DNA of 64,000 nt from Klenkia taihuensis (GTDB lineage Bacteria; Actinomycetota; Actinomycetes; Mycobacteriales; Geodermatophilaceae), in the NCBI RefSeq assembly GCF_900112525.1, contig NZ_FOMD01000003.1, positions 310,001 through 374,000 on the forward strand, given 5' to 3'. Numbering within the stretch: the first letter of the stretch is position 1; every line of letters begins with the position of its first letter. Below are positions 55,840 to 63,790 of this stretch, in pieces. Below the pieces are notes generated by a model. The model did not search any database and was not told the DNA's origin. It was given only the letters and a program-made list of their open reading frames with translations. Position numbers and translations under genes: made by a program.

Positions 55840-56469
55840 TCAGGTCCAGTCGCCGTCCCCGGCGCCGAGGTGCTCGTGGCCGAGCGGCGTGACGGGGATG
55901 GCGGCCATGCTCGCCAGGCCGATCTCGAGCAGGGTGGCCCGGGTGGCCCCGGAGCCCCCCAGGGTGGACATGCCCTCGATCACCGCCACGAAGAACGCGC
56001 CGAGCGCCCCCGGGTCGGCCCCGGCGTCGACCTCGCCGGCGGTCTGGGCGTCGGCGATGCAGGCCGCGTAGTGCGTCCGCATGGCCTCGAAGGCGGCGGC
56101 CACCGTGGTGGCCACCGCGTCGTCCTGGCCGGCGAGCTCGACGGCGGCCTTGGTGAACAGCGACGGTGCTGCCTGCGCGCCGCCGTGCTGCACCGCGACG
56201 TGCACCAGCTGCGCGCGGATGCGCGTGATGGGGCTGTCGGACCCGTGCCGGACCGCCTCGACGGCGTCGACCGCCTCGGCGGTGTCGGCCAGGAACGCCC
56301 GCATGAAGAGCTCCTTCTTGCCGCCGAAGGCGTTGTAGAGGCTCTGCCGGGCCAGGCCGGTCGCCTCCAGCAGGGTGTCCAGCGACGTGCCGGCGAAGCC
56401 GGTCTCGGCGAAGGCCCGCCGGGCGCGCGCCACGACGTCGGCCTCGTCGAAGGTGCGGGGTCGAGCCAT
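55840..56469 (-). CDS. TetR/AcrR family transcriptional regulator
   Basis: 209 residues. N-terminal HTH (about 8-55): FAETGFAGTSLDTLLEATGLARQSLYNAFGGKKELF is a typical TetR DNA-binding segment. The C-terminal ligand domain resembles TetR_C of YcdC/AcuR-like proteins. ATG 56469 has AGGAGGA five bases upstream. It lies downstream of an SDR gene on the same strand, with 49 bases between, and a 60-bp palindrome precedes that SDR gene; autoregulation of an SDR-tetR operon is inferred. Confidence 0.92.
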   Translation of the reverse strand: MARPRTFDEADVVARARRAFAETGFAGTSLDTLLEATGLARQSLYNAFGGKKELFMRAFLADTAEAVDAVEAVRHGSDSPITRIRAQLVHVAVQHGGAQAAPSLFTKAAVELAGQDDAVATTVAAAFEAMRTHYAACIADAQTAGEVDAGADPGALGAFFVAVIEGMSTLGGSGATRATLLEIGLASMAAIPVTPLGHEHLGAGDGDWT

Positions 56470-56518
56470 GCGGGTCCTCCTGGTGCTCCGGTGCCGCCCA
56501 TCCTGCGGCACGGCCGTC

Positions 56519-57265
56519 TCAGGCGATCGAGGCGCCGCCGTCGACGAGCAGCTCGCTGCCGGTCATGCCCGAGCTCTGGTCGGTGACCAGGAACAGGACG
56601 GCGGCGGCGACCTCCTCGGGCCGCAGCAGCCGGCCGAAGGGCAACCCGGCGGCGATCCGCTCCACCAGCACGTCCCCGCCACCCGGGACCAGCCCCTTGA
56701 GCCCGGGCGTCTCGGTCGGTCCGGGGACGACGGTGTTGATGCGGACGCCTCGCGGGGCCAGCTCGGCGGCCCAGGTGCGGGTCATCGTGGCGACCGCGGC
56801 CTTCGACCCGCCGTAGAGCCCGAACGACGGCTCGGTGCCCGATGCCGCGGTCGACCCGGTGACGACGACGGCGGCGCCGCTCCTCAGGTGGGGCACCGCG
56901 CCCTGCACGGTGAGCACCGTCCCCCGCACGTTGGTGGCGAAGGCGGCGTCGACGTCCTCGGCGGTGACCTCGGCCAGCGGCTTGAACTCGCCGAGGCCTG
57001 CGTTGACGTGGACGGCGTCCAGCCCGGTGCCGCGCTGCGCGACGACGTCGAACAGCGCCCGCACGTCGGCGGGGTCGGATGCGTCGGCGCGCACGGTGGT
57101 GACGGCCTCGCCGAGCTCGGCCGCGACGGCGTCGAGCTGGGCCTGGCGGCGCCCGGTGACGACGACGTGGGCGCCCTCCGCGACGAACCGGCGGACGACG
57201 GCCAGCCCGATCCCCGACGTCCCGCCGGTCACGAGGGCGGTCTTCCCGGTCAGCGCTGCGGTCAT
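56519..57265 (-). CDS. Classical short-chain dehydrogenase/reductase
   Basis: 248 residues. TGGTSGIGLAV cofactor motif, N-terminal VNAGLGEF (NAG), catalytic Tyr and Lys in LYGGSKAAV, and GRLLRPEEVAAAVLFL with SSGMTGSELLVDGG at the end. A complete classical SDR, probably NADP(H)-dependent (TGRR basic residues after the second strand). Substrate unknown. ATG 57265 follows GGAGGAG; a longer upstream start is not supported. First gene of the SDR-tetR unit. Confidence 0.93.
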   Translation of the reverse strand: MTAALTGKTALVTGGTSGIGLAVVRRFVAEGAHVVVTGRRQAQLDAVAAELGEAVTTVRADASDPADVRALFDVVAQRGTGLDAVHVNAGLGEFKPLAEVTAEDVDAAFATNVRGTVLTVQGAVPHLRSGAAVVVTGSTAASGTEPSFGLYGGSKAAVATMTRTWAAELAPRGVRINTVVPGPTETPGLKGLVPGGGDVLVERIAAGLPFGRLLRPEEVAAAVLFLVTDQSSGMTGSELLVDGGASIA

Positions 57266-57280
57266 GGTGGTCTCCTCCAG

Positions 57281-57340
57281 GAGTTGTTGACTGGTCGGTC
57301 CCGAACGTAGCACTGTTCAGGACCGTCCAGTCAAGAACTC
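57281..57340. promoter_or_regulatory. 60-bp symmetric operator/promoter of the SDR-tetR operon
   Basis: Left arm 57281-57301 and right arm 57320-57340 pair at 19 of 21 positions around an 18-base centre. On the minus strand the right arm contains TTGACT as a -35, and TACGTT 19 bases further is a -10, so the element covers promoter and start site. A TetR-type operator is the likely reading. The MFS stop codon also lies inside it, so it may double as a terminator. Confidence 0.6.
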
Positions 57341-58735
57341 AGGGGCCGACCGGTGCCCGTCCTGCGCTGAACGGGGCAGCAGCCAGGCCACGACCGCGGT
57401 CACGAGGCACACCGCCGTCCCGACGACGGCGATCGTGGCGTAGCCCCCGGACCCGGGCTCGGCTGCCCCGGGGGGCGTGGCGGCGGCCAGCACGGTGGCG
57501 GCCACCGCGCTGCCGAGGGCGAACCCCACGTAGCGCAGGACCTGGTTCAGGCTCGTGGCGCTGCCGGTCTCCGACGGCGGCACGGTGGAGATCACCAGTG
57601 CCGGGAAGGCCGCGAAGGCCGCCCCGACCCCGAGCCCGGCCACGGCCATGACCAGGAACACCTGCCACAGCTCGCCGCGCAGGAGGGCGAACAGGACGAA
57701 GGCGCAGGCCTGCACCAGGGCCGCGACCGGCAGGACGACCAGGCGCCCGGCCCGGTCGGCCAGCACCCGGGCGAGCCGACCGCCCAGCACGCTGGCCGCC
57801 GAGAACGGCAGCAGGGCCAGCCCCGCGACCAGGACGGACCCGCCCAGACCGGGGCCGCCCGCTCCGGGGGCCTGCACGAGCACGGGCACCGTGACCAGCA
57901 GCAGGTAGTTCGACAGCCCGACCAGCAGGGCCGCGGAGTGCGCCGTGGCGGCGACGCGCCCGCGGGCGAGCCGCAGGTCGACCAGGGGCGCGGGTGTGCG
58001 GAGCTCCCACCGGGCCCAGCACACCAGCAGCAGCACGGACCCGGCGGTCAGGCCCCAGGTCAGCGGCGACGTCCACCCCCAGGTGCCGGCCTGGTCGAGG
58101 GCCAGGAGCGCACCGGCCAGGCCCCCGCCGAGCAGCAGGGCGCCGACCACGTCGAGGGGGCGGGCGGCCGGCACCCGCGATGCCGGCAGCACCACGGCCG
58201 AGGCCACCAGGGCGGAAGCGCTCACGGCGGCGCCGGCCCAGAAGGCGGCGTGGACGCCGCCGAGCTCGGCGACCAGGCCGGCGAGCGGGTAGCCCAGCCC
58301 CAGTCCGGCGACCACGGTGATGGACAGGGCGGCCACCGTGGCACGCGACCGGTCGCCCTGCAGCGCCTCACGGGCCGTGGCGATCGCCAGGGGCGTCAGG
58401 CCCAGCCCGAGGCCCTGCAGCCCCCGGCCGGCGATCAACCACCCCAGGCCGAGCGGGAGGGCCGCCAGCACACCGCCGAGGGTGACCACGGCGAGCACGA
58501 CGAGGACGACGCCGCGCCGCCGGGGGCCGTCCCCGAGCCGGCCGACCACCGGTGTGGCGACCGCCCCGACCAGCAGGGTGACCGTGAGCGCCCACTGCGC
58601 ATCGGGCAGCGGCGACCCCGTCGAGGCGGCGATCGACGGGATCAGCGGTGCGCCGAGGCTGCTGATGACGGCGACGACGGTGCCCACGAAGAGCAGCACG
58701 GGCACCAGGCCGCGGGGCGGAGCAGGAGCGGACAC
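57317..58735 (-). CDS. MFS transporter, DHA2-like drug exporter
   Basis: 472 residues, about 14 hydrophobic helices. RLGDGPRRRG in the loop after helix 2 and GRGLQGLGLGLTPLAIA (motif C-like region) fit the drug:H+ antiporter-2 family. GTG 58735 begins MSAPAPPRGLVPV; a TTGACG sits upstream on the minus strand, with a poor GAGCCT -10 close to the start. The stop codon lies within the 60-bp palindrome of the SDR-tetR promoter, so the same TetR might also influence it. Divergent from the DAHP synthase gene. Confidence 0.9.
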   Translation of the reverse strand: MSAPAPPRGLVPVLLFVGTVVAVISSLGAPLIPSIAASTGSPLPDAQWALTVTLLVGAVATPVVGRLGDGPRRRGVVLVVLAVVTLGGVLAALPLGLGWLIAGRGLQGLGLGLTPLAIATAREALQGDRSRATVAALSITVVAGLGLGYPLAGLVAELGGVHAAFWAGAAVSASALVASAVVLPASRVPAARPLDVVGALLLGGGLAGALLALDQAGTWGWTSPLTWGLTAGSVLLLVCWARWELRTPAPLVDLRLARGRVAATAHSAALLVGLSNYLLLVTVPVLVQAPGAGGPGLGGSVLVAGLALLPFSAASVLGGRLARVLADRAGRLVVLPVAALVQACAFVLFALLRGELWQVFLVMAVAGLGVGAAFAAFPALVISTVPPSETGSATSLNQVLRYVGFALGSAVAATVLAAATPPGAAEPGSGGYATIAVVGTAVCLVTAVVAWLLPRSAQDGHRSAPEFLTGRS

Positions 58736-58796
58736 GGGTCCAGGCTCGCAGGTCGTTGCGCGCGTCAAGCTGTCCGGCTCGGGTGCGCGGGGCCGG

Positions 58797-58810
58797 TAAC
58801 CTCGCGGCCC
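58797..58810 (+). promoter_or_regulatory. Leaderless-type -10 element for the DAHP synthase gene
   Basis: TAACCT (58797-58802), eight bases, then GTG 58811. No Shine-Dalgarno in between. Confidence 0.5.
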
Positions 58811-60031
58811 GTGCCCGCCCCCGCCGACCTCCTGCCCACCGCCACCCGCATCGCCGACGCGCTGCTGGCGGTGCAGCAGCGGGTCAACGACCGGGTCGAC
58901 GCCGCGCACGCCGAGCTGCTCCCCGCCGTCCAGGCGGCCCTGGGCGTCGTGCCGGCCGACGCCGTCGACCCCGGGGACCTGGTCGACCAGCGCATCACCG
59001 GGGCCAGCGCCGTCGTCACCCCCGCCGCCGTCGCCGCGCTGGTCCCGCTGACGGCGGCGTCGGCAGCCACCACCCGGGCCGGACGGCGGGCGGTCGGCGA
59101 CGTCGTCCGGGGCGCCGATGACCGGCTCGCCGTCATCGCCGGGCCCTGCTCGATCCACGACCCGGTGGCCGCGCTGGAGTACGCCGCGTTCCTCGCCCGG
59201 ATGCGCGAGCGGCACGGCGCGGACCTCGAGGTCGTCATGCGCACCTACACCGAGAAGCCGCGCACCGAGGTGGACTGGAAGGGGTTCGCCTACGACCCGT
59301 TCCTCGACGGGTCCAGCCGGATCAGCGTCGGCCTGGTCGCCACCCGGATGCTGATGGCCGAGATCACCGCGCTCGGGGTCCCGGTCGCCGCCGAGCCGCT
59401 GAACGCCCTCACCCCGCAGTACGTCGACGGCCTGGTCACCTACAACGGCGTGGGCGCGCGCAACGTCACCGACCAGACCGCCCGGGAGCGGGTGTCGGGC
59501 TTCTCCTCGGTGGTCGGGTTCAAGAACTCGCCCGAGGGCTCGGTCGACGTCGCGGTCTCCGCGGTCATCTCCGCCCGGTCGGGCCACGACTTCCTGGGCG
59601 TGGACCGGCACGGGGTCTCCGCCCAGCTCGGGACGACGGGCAACGACACCGGGCACGTCATCCTGCGCGGGGACGCCGACGGGCCGAACTACTCCCCGGC
59701 GCACATCGCCGACACGAAGGCCCGGCTGGCCGCCCGCGGCCTGCCGGAGGTGCTGGTGGTGGACGCCTCGCACGGCAACAGCGGGAAGGACCACGTCCGC
59801 CAGGTCCAGGTCGTCCGCGACCTCGCCGGGCAGGTCGCCGGCGGGGAGCAGGGCATCCGCGGAGTCATGGTGGAGAGCAACCTGGTCGCCGGCCGGCAGG
59901 ACCTCGACCGCACCGACCCGGGTGCGCTGACCTACGGGCAGAGCGTGACCGACTCCTGCGTCGACCTCGCCACCACCGAGGAGCTCCTGGCCGAGCTGGC
60001 GGCCGCGGTGCGGGCACGTCGCGCCGGCTGA
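58811..60031 (+). CDS. Divergent type I 3-deoxy-7-phosphoheptulonate (DAHP) synthase
   Basis: 406 residues. Condenses PEP and erythrose 4-phosphate, first step of the shikimate pathway. Metal ligands match E. coli AroG in order and spacing: Cys113 (GPCSIHD), His321 (ASHGNSGKD), Glu355 (VMVESNL), Asp381 (SVTDSC). EKPRT and GFKN substrate residues are kept. Elsewhere it differs: the family WGAIGARTTESQ stretch reads YNGVGARNVTDQ. An extra N-terminal helical segment of about 60 residues resembles a chorismate-mutase-like or regulatory helix but is not assignable. Actinobacteria usually use a type II enzyme for primary metabolism, so this may be specialised. Confidence 0.9.
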   Translation: MPAPADLLPTATRIADALLAVQQRVNDRVDAAHAELLPAVQAALGVVPADAVDPGDLVDQRITGASAVVTPAAVAALVPLTAASAATTRAGRRAVGDVVRGADDRLAVIAGPCSIHDPVAALEYAAFLARMRERHGADLEVVMRTYTEKPRTEVDWKGFAYDPFLDGSSRISVGLVATRMLMAEITALGVPVAAEPLNALTPQYVDGLVTYNGVGARNVTDQTARERVSGFSSVVGFKNSPEGSVDVAVSAVISARSGHDFLGVDRHGVSAQLGTTGNDTGHVILRGDADGPNYSPAHIADTKARLAARGLPEVLVVDASHGNSGKDHVRQVQVVRDLAGQVAGGEQGIRGVMVESNLVAGRQDLDRTDPGALTYGQSVTDSCVDLATTEELLAELAAAVRARRAG

Positions 60032-60069
60032 CTGTTTGCCCCCGGCCGCGGGCTGGGCACGGGCCGTCG

Positions 60070-61047
60070 ATGACACGCTGCCTGGTGACCGGGTCTTCGG
60101 GCTACATCGGCTCCCGGCTGGTGGTCGCGCTGCACCGGGCCGGCCACCAGGTGGTGGCCACCGCCCGCGACGTGGGCAAGCTCGGTGGGTTCGACTGGTC
60201 CGACCAGGTCGTCGAGCTGCCGCTGGACGTCGCCGACGCCGCCTCGTGCGCCGAGGCGTTCGCCGCGGCCGGCGAGGTGGACGTCGCCTACTTCCTGGTG
60301 CACTCCATCGGCGAGGGCGACTTCGCCGCGCAGGACCTGGACAGCGCCCGGACGTTCGCGGCGGCGGCCCGGGAGGCCGGGGTGGCCCGGGTGGTCTACC
60401 TGGGCGGGTTCGTCCCCGACGAGCACCTCTCCGAGCACCTGGAGAGCCGGGCCGACGTCGGCGACGCCCTGGACGAGGCGGGCCCGGAGCTGGTCTGGCT
60501 CCGGGCGGCGGTGGTGCTCGGCGGCGGCTCGACGTCCTACGAGCTGGTGCGGCACATCGCCGAACGGGTGCCGGTCATCCCGTTCCCCACCTGGATGCGG
60601 CACCCGGTCTCGCCGATCGCCGTCCGCGACGTGCTGCACTACCTGGTCGCCGCCGCCGACCGCGACCTGCTGCCGGCCGGTGCCTACGAGGTGTCCAACG
60701 GCGAGTCGCCGACCTACGCCGACCTGCTGAGGGCCTACGCCGACGACGCCGGGCTGCGCCGGGTGTGGCTGCCGTTCCCGGCCGTGCCGCCGCGGCTGGT
60801 CGCCACCGTCGCGTCCTGGCTGACGCCGCTGCCGCACGAGCTCACCGCTGACCTGGTGATGAGCCTGCCCAACAGCATGCAGTCCCGCGACGACCGGATC
60901 CGGGCCCTGGTCCCCGACCCCGACGGGGGCCTGCTCACCTCCCGGGAGGCGCTCCGCCGAGCACGCGCGGGCAGCGGCCGCGCGGGGGTCGGCAGCACCG
61001 ACGACCCGGCGCACCGGGTGCGCACCGATCCCGCCTGGTCCGCCTGA
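60070..61047 (+). CDS. NAD(P)-binding atypical SDR (YbjT/NmrA-like)
   Basis: 325 residues. The Rossmann motif TGSSGYIGSRL is close to the N-terminus; YFLVHSIGEGDF and VVYLGGFVPDEHLSEHLESRADV are typical of YbjT-like NAD(P)H-binding proteins with a divergent active site. The C-terminal portion (about 250-300) resembles the DUF2867 boundary but the domain itself is missing or short. Redox sensing or reduction is possible; no specific function can be given. ATG 60070 lacks a good ribosome-binding site. Confidence 0.85.
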   Translation: MTRCLVTGSSGYIGSRLVVALHRAGHQVVATARDVGKLGGFDWSDQVVELPLDVADAASCAEAFAAAGEVDVAYFLVHSIGEGDFAAQDLDSARTFAAAAREAGVARVVYLGGFVPDEHLSEHLESRADVGDALDEAGPELVWLRAAVVLGGGSTSYELVRHIAERVPVIPFPTWMRHPVSPIAVRDVLHYLVAAADRDLLPAGAYEVSNGESPTYADLLRAYADDAGLRRVWLPFPAVPPRLVATVASWLTPLPHELTADLVMSLPNSMQSRDDRIRALVPDPDGGLLTSREALRRARAGSGRAGVGSTDDPAHRVRTDPAWSA

Positions 61048-61071
61048 GCCGGACGGTCCAGGATCGGAGGG

Positions 61072-61506
61072 GTGGCGAACCCGTTCCAGGTGACCTTCGA
61101 CGCGCACGACCCGCAGCGGCTGGGCCGGTTCTGGGCCGCGGTGCTCGGCTACGTCGACCAGCCCCCACCGGAGGGGCACGACAGCTGGCCCGCCTACCTG
61201 GCGTCGGTGGGGGTGCCCGAGGACGAGTGGGACTCCTCCTGGTCGGTGGTCGACCCGGACGGCGCCGGCGCGCGGCTGCTGTTCCAGCGGGTGCCCGAGG
61301 GCAAGACGGCGAAGAACCGGGTGCACCTGGACGTCACCGTGGGCGGGGGCCGCGGCGTCCCGCTGGACGAGCGACGCCGCCGCGTCGACACCCGGGCCGC
61401 CGAGCTGGTGCAGCTGGGCGCCGAGCTGGTGGGGCCGGGGGAGGAGCCCGGCGGCTACTGGGTCGTGCTCCGCGACCCGGAGGGCAACGAGTTCTGCATC
61501 CAGTGA
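61072..61506 (+). CDS. VOC-family (glyoxalase-like) protein
   Basis: 144 residues. FQVTFDAHDPQRLGRFWAA, FQRVPEGKTAKNRVHLDV and VLRDPEGNEFCIQ are the conserved parts of the glyoxalase-like domain, similar in layout to the VOC protein at 40553 (KNRMHHDV, DPEGNEFC), so the two are distant paralogues. GGAGG precedes GTG 61072. Four bases separate its stop from that of the convergent lipoprotein gene. Confidence 0.87.
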   Translation: MANPFQVTFDAHDPQRLGRFWAAVLGYVDQPPPEGHDSWPAYLASVGVPEDEWDSSWSVVDPDGAGARLLFQRVPEGKTAKNRVHLDVTVGGGRGVPLDERRRRVDTRAAELVQLGAELVGPGEEPGGYWVVLRDPEGNEFCIQ

Positions 61507-61510
61507 CCGT

Positions 61511-61987
61511 TCAGCGCCGGTACTCCTGGACGGTGACCACCACGTCGGCCTGGTTGCTCGAGTAGCTCTGCTGCTCACCGTCGGGGTTCGCGAAGCCGGG
61601 TGCCGAACAACCGTCGGTGCTGATCGTCCCGCCGAGGCCCTCCGCGGAGGTGCGGACGGCGTCGTCGGGACCGAGCAGGGCCGCGGTCAGGGTGATCTCG
61701 TCCGACCGCACCTGCCAGGTCAGGAGCAGCCGCCGTTCCTCGCACCCCTGCAGGTCGGGCACCAGCGAGGCGCCGTTCGCCCCCGGGACCCGGCGGTGGG
61801 TGTCCGCGCCGACGGTGATCCGCAGCGTCGCTGACCACTCGTCCTGCAGGACCCACCCGTCGAGGGCGCCGGGGAGGGGGAGCACCTCGCCCGCGGTGAC
61901 GGCGTCCCCGGAAGCCAGCCAGCGGGGAGGACCGGTGCCGCACGCGGCGAGCAGCAGCACGGCGGCGACGACGACCCCGGTGCGCAC
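61511..61987 (-). CDS. Small lipoprotein of unknown function
   Basis: 158 residues. A signal peptide with lipobox LAAC (Cys16) at the end of VVVAAVLLLAAC. The mature part is mostly beta-rich with two further cysteines (LQGCEERR and STDGCSAPG), likely a disulfide on the outside of the membrane. No family recognised. The GTG at 61987 lies six bases after GACACT, a poor -10, so a leaderless start is possible but weak. It lies 26 bases downstream of the YiaAB gene. Confidence 0.72.
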   Translation of the reverse strand: MRTGVVVAAVLLLAACGTGPPRWLASGDAVTAGEVLPLPGALDGWVLQDEWSATLRITVGADTHRRVPGANGASLVPDLQGCEERRLLLTWQVRSDEITLTAALLGPDDAVRTSAEGLGGTISTDGCSAPGFANPDGEQQSYSSNQADVVVTVQEYRR

Positions 61988-62013
61988 GCGACCAGTGTCG
62001 CTCGACGACCCGG

Positions 62014-62307
62014 TCAGAGCTGCGGGGTGCGGTAGGGGTCGTGCTCGGCGAGCATCCGCTCCAGCCGTGCCTCGTCGATGCGGGACAGGACGGTCGAGCC
62101 CTCCTGCGCGTCGCGGATGACCTTGGCCAGCGTGAACGACGAGGTGATGACGAACAGGCCGGTCATCCCGAGGAACAGCCGCTGCCAGACGTCCAGCGGC
62201 AGGTAGGCGATCCCCACCAGCAGGCCCACGGCGCTGACGCCGAAGGCGATCGCGGCCTGGGCGAAGAAGGCGGCGGTGTTCTTGTTCTTCATGGGGTTGG
62301 TGGTCAT
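62014..62307 (-). CDS. YiaA/YiaB-type two-helix membrane protein
   Basis: 97 residues. Two membrane helices (about 13-33 and 43-62) within AFFAQAAIAFGVSAVG and FLGMTGLFVITSSFTLAKVIRDAQE; the FTLAKVIRD ending is the signature of the YiaAB two-helix domain. The cytoplasmic tail is charged. Function unknown. ATG 62307 is an in-frame start that begins MTTNPMKNKNTAAF. Confidence 0.8.
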   Translation of the reverse strand: MTTNPMKNKNTAAFFAQAAIAFGVSAVGLLVGIAYLPLDVWQRLFLGMTGLFVITSSFTLAKVIRDAQEGSTVLSRIDEARLERMLAEHDPYRTPQL

Positions 62308-62356
62308 GGCACCGACGGTGCCCGCCCACCCCGGGCCGCGGACCCCGTAGGACTGC

Positions 62357-62635
62357 TCAACCCTCCTGCGTGGACCCCGCCACCGGACGCGGCGTGCGCA
62401 GCACGGGGACCTCGCGCCCGCGCAGCTCACCGGCCCGCACGTGGTCGAGCACCAGGTCCAGCGCGGCGTCGGACAGCCGGGTCACCGAGCCGGTGTCCAC
62501 CGCGTCGACCGGCACCGGCTCCCGGCCGTAGCGGGCGTGGAAGTCGGCCACCACGGATGGGTCGACGTCACCGGCCAGGCACAGCACGCCCCGACCCGAC
62601 GTGTTCACCAGCCGCACCAGCCCGCGGGTCGCCAT
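62357..62635 (-). CDS. Short STAS-like domain protein
   Basis: 92 residues. RGVLCLAGDVDPSVVADFH, VDAVDTGSVTRLSDAALDLVLDHV and a final VLRTP strand have the pattern of a STAS domain (anti-sigma factor antagonist type), although the phosphorylatable serine is not clear. The ATG at 62635 lies inside the 3' end of the epimerase gene in another frame, a 68-base overlap. No partner kinase gene is visible. Existence inferred from protein pattern only. Confidence 0.6.
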   Translation of the reverse strand: MATRGLVRLVNTSGRGVLCLAGDVDPSVVADFHARYGREPVPVDAVDTGSVTRLSDAALDLVLDHVRAGELRGREVPVLRTPRPVAGSTQEG

Positions 62636-63614
62636 GGCCCGAGTGTCCCGCACCCGGTGCCGTGGACCGGAACCACGCGACCGCGCGGGCCAGCCCCTCC
62701 GCCAGGCCGACCTCCGGTTCCCAGCCCAGCCGGGTGCGGATCGCGGTGATGTCCGGGCAGCGCACCGACGGGTCGTCCACCGGCCGGCCGACGAACTCCA
62801 CGTCCGGCGGGACGCCGACCACCGCGGCCACCGCCCGGGCGATGTCGAGCACCGACCGCTCCTCGGGCAGCCCCACGTTGAACGGCCCCGGCAGGTCCGA
62901 CCCGGCCACCGCGAGGATGCCGCGCACGGTGTCGTCGACGTAGCAGACCGAGCGGGTCTGGCTGCCGTCCCCGGCGACGGTCATCGGCTGCCCGGTCAGC
63001 GCCTGCGCGATGAACGTGGGGATGGCCCGGCCGTCGTCGCGGCGCATCCGCGGCCCGTAGGTGTTGAAGATCCGCACGATCGCGGTGTCCACCCCGTAGG
63101 CGTTGCGGTACGCGGTGGTCAGCGCCTCGCCGAAGCGCTTGGCCTCGTCGTAGACCCCGCGCGGGCCGACCGGGTTGACGTGCCCCCAGTAGCTCTCCGG
63201 CTGCGGGTGCACCTGCGGGTCGCCGTAGGTCTCCGACGTCGACGCCAGCACCATCCGCGCCCCGGTCCGGCGGGCGGCCTCCAGGGCGTGGCCGGTGCCG
63301 GCGCTGCCCACCCGCAGCGTCTCCACCGGCAGCCGCAGGTAGTCCGCGGGCGAGGCCGGCGAGGCCAGGTGCAGCACCAGGTCGACGTCGTCGCTGGTGG
63401 TGAACGGCGTGCTCACGTCGTGCCGGACGAAGGCGAAGCAGGGGTCGTCCCGCAGGTGCGCGACGTTGCCGCCGTCGCTGGTGGACAGGTCGTCCATGCA
63501 GGTCACCCGGGTGCCGGTGGCCAGCAGGCGCTCGCACAGGTGCGAGCCGAGGAACCCGGCGCCGCCGGTGACGACGGCGTGCCGGAAGGGGACGGCGGGC
63601 ACGGGCTGGGTCAT
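62568..63614 (-). CDS. NAD-dependent epimerase/dehydratase, UDP-glucuronate decarboxylase-like
   Basis: 348 residues, extended SDR. TGGAGFLGSHLCERLL binds NAD; the catalytic segment has STSETYGDP (Thr/Ser-Glu) and YDEAKR (Tyr and Lys), the arrangement of UDP-xylose synthases. PESYWGHVNPVGPRGVYDEAK and YVDDTVRGI fit that group. It would convert UDP-glucuronate to UDP-xylose. The last 30 residues (after WFRSTAPG) are not typical of the family and overlap the next gene in a different frame. ATG 63614 has no clear ribosome-binding site. Divergent from the carbamoyltransferase gene. Confidence 0.88.
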   Translation of the reverse strand: MTQPVPAVPFRHAVVTGGAGFLGSHLCERLLATGTRVTCMDDLSTSDGGNVAHLRDDPCFAFVRHDVSTPFTTSDDVDLVLHLASPASPADYLRLPVETLRVGSAGTGHALEAARRTGARMVLASTSETYGDPQVHPQPESYWGHVNPVGPRGVYDEAKRFGEALTTAYRNAYGVDTAIVRIFNTYGPRMRRDDGRAIPTFIAQALTGQPMTVAGDGSQTRSVCYVDDTVRGILAVAGSDLPGPFNVGLPEERSVLDIARAVAAVVGVPPDVEFVGRPVDDPSVRCPDITAIRTRLGWEPEVGLAEGLARAVAWFRSTAPGAGHSGHGDPRAGAAGEHVGSGRAVPGR

Positions 63615-63790
63615 GGCGGCGCCCACCGAGAGGGCGACCGCGTCTTCGAGCCGGGCCGACCGTAACCCGCCCCGGACGCCGACCGCGACCGGTCGACGTG
63701 CGGGACCCCCCGGGCCCGTGCTGTCATGAGCCGGCCGGTCGAACCTCGCGCTGAGCAGACCCCCGGGCCACCGGGTGATCCGCGAGGTGA

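Noticed and set aside
61988-62000. Leaderless -10 element before the small lipoprotein
   Set aside because: GACACT six bases before GTG lacks the initial T of TANNNT, so it was not listed with the better cases.
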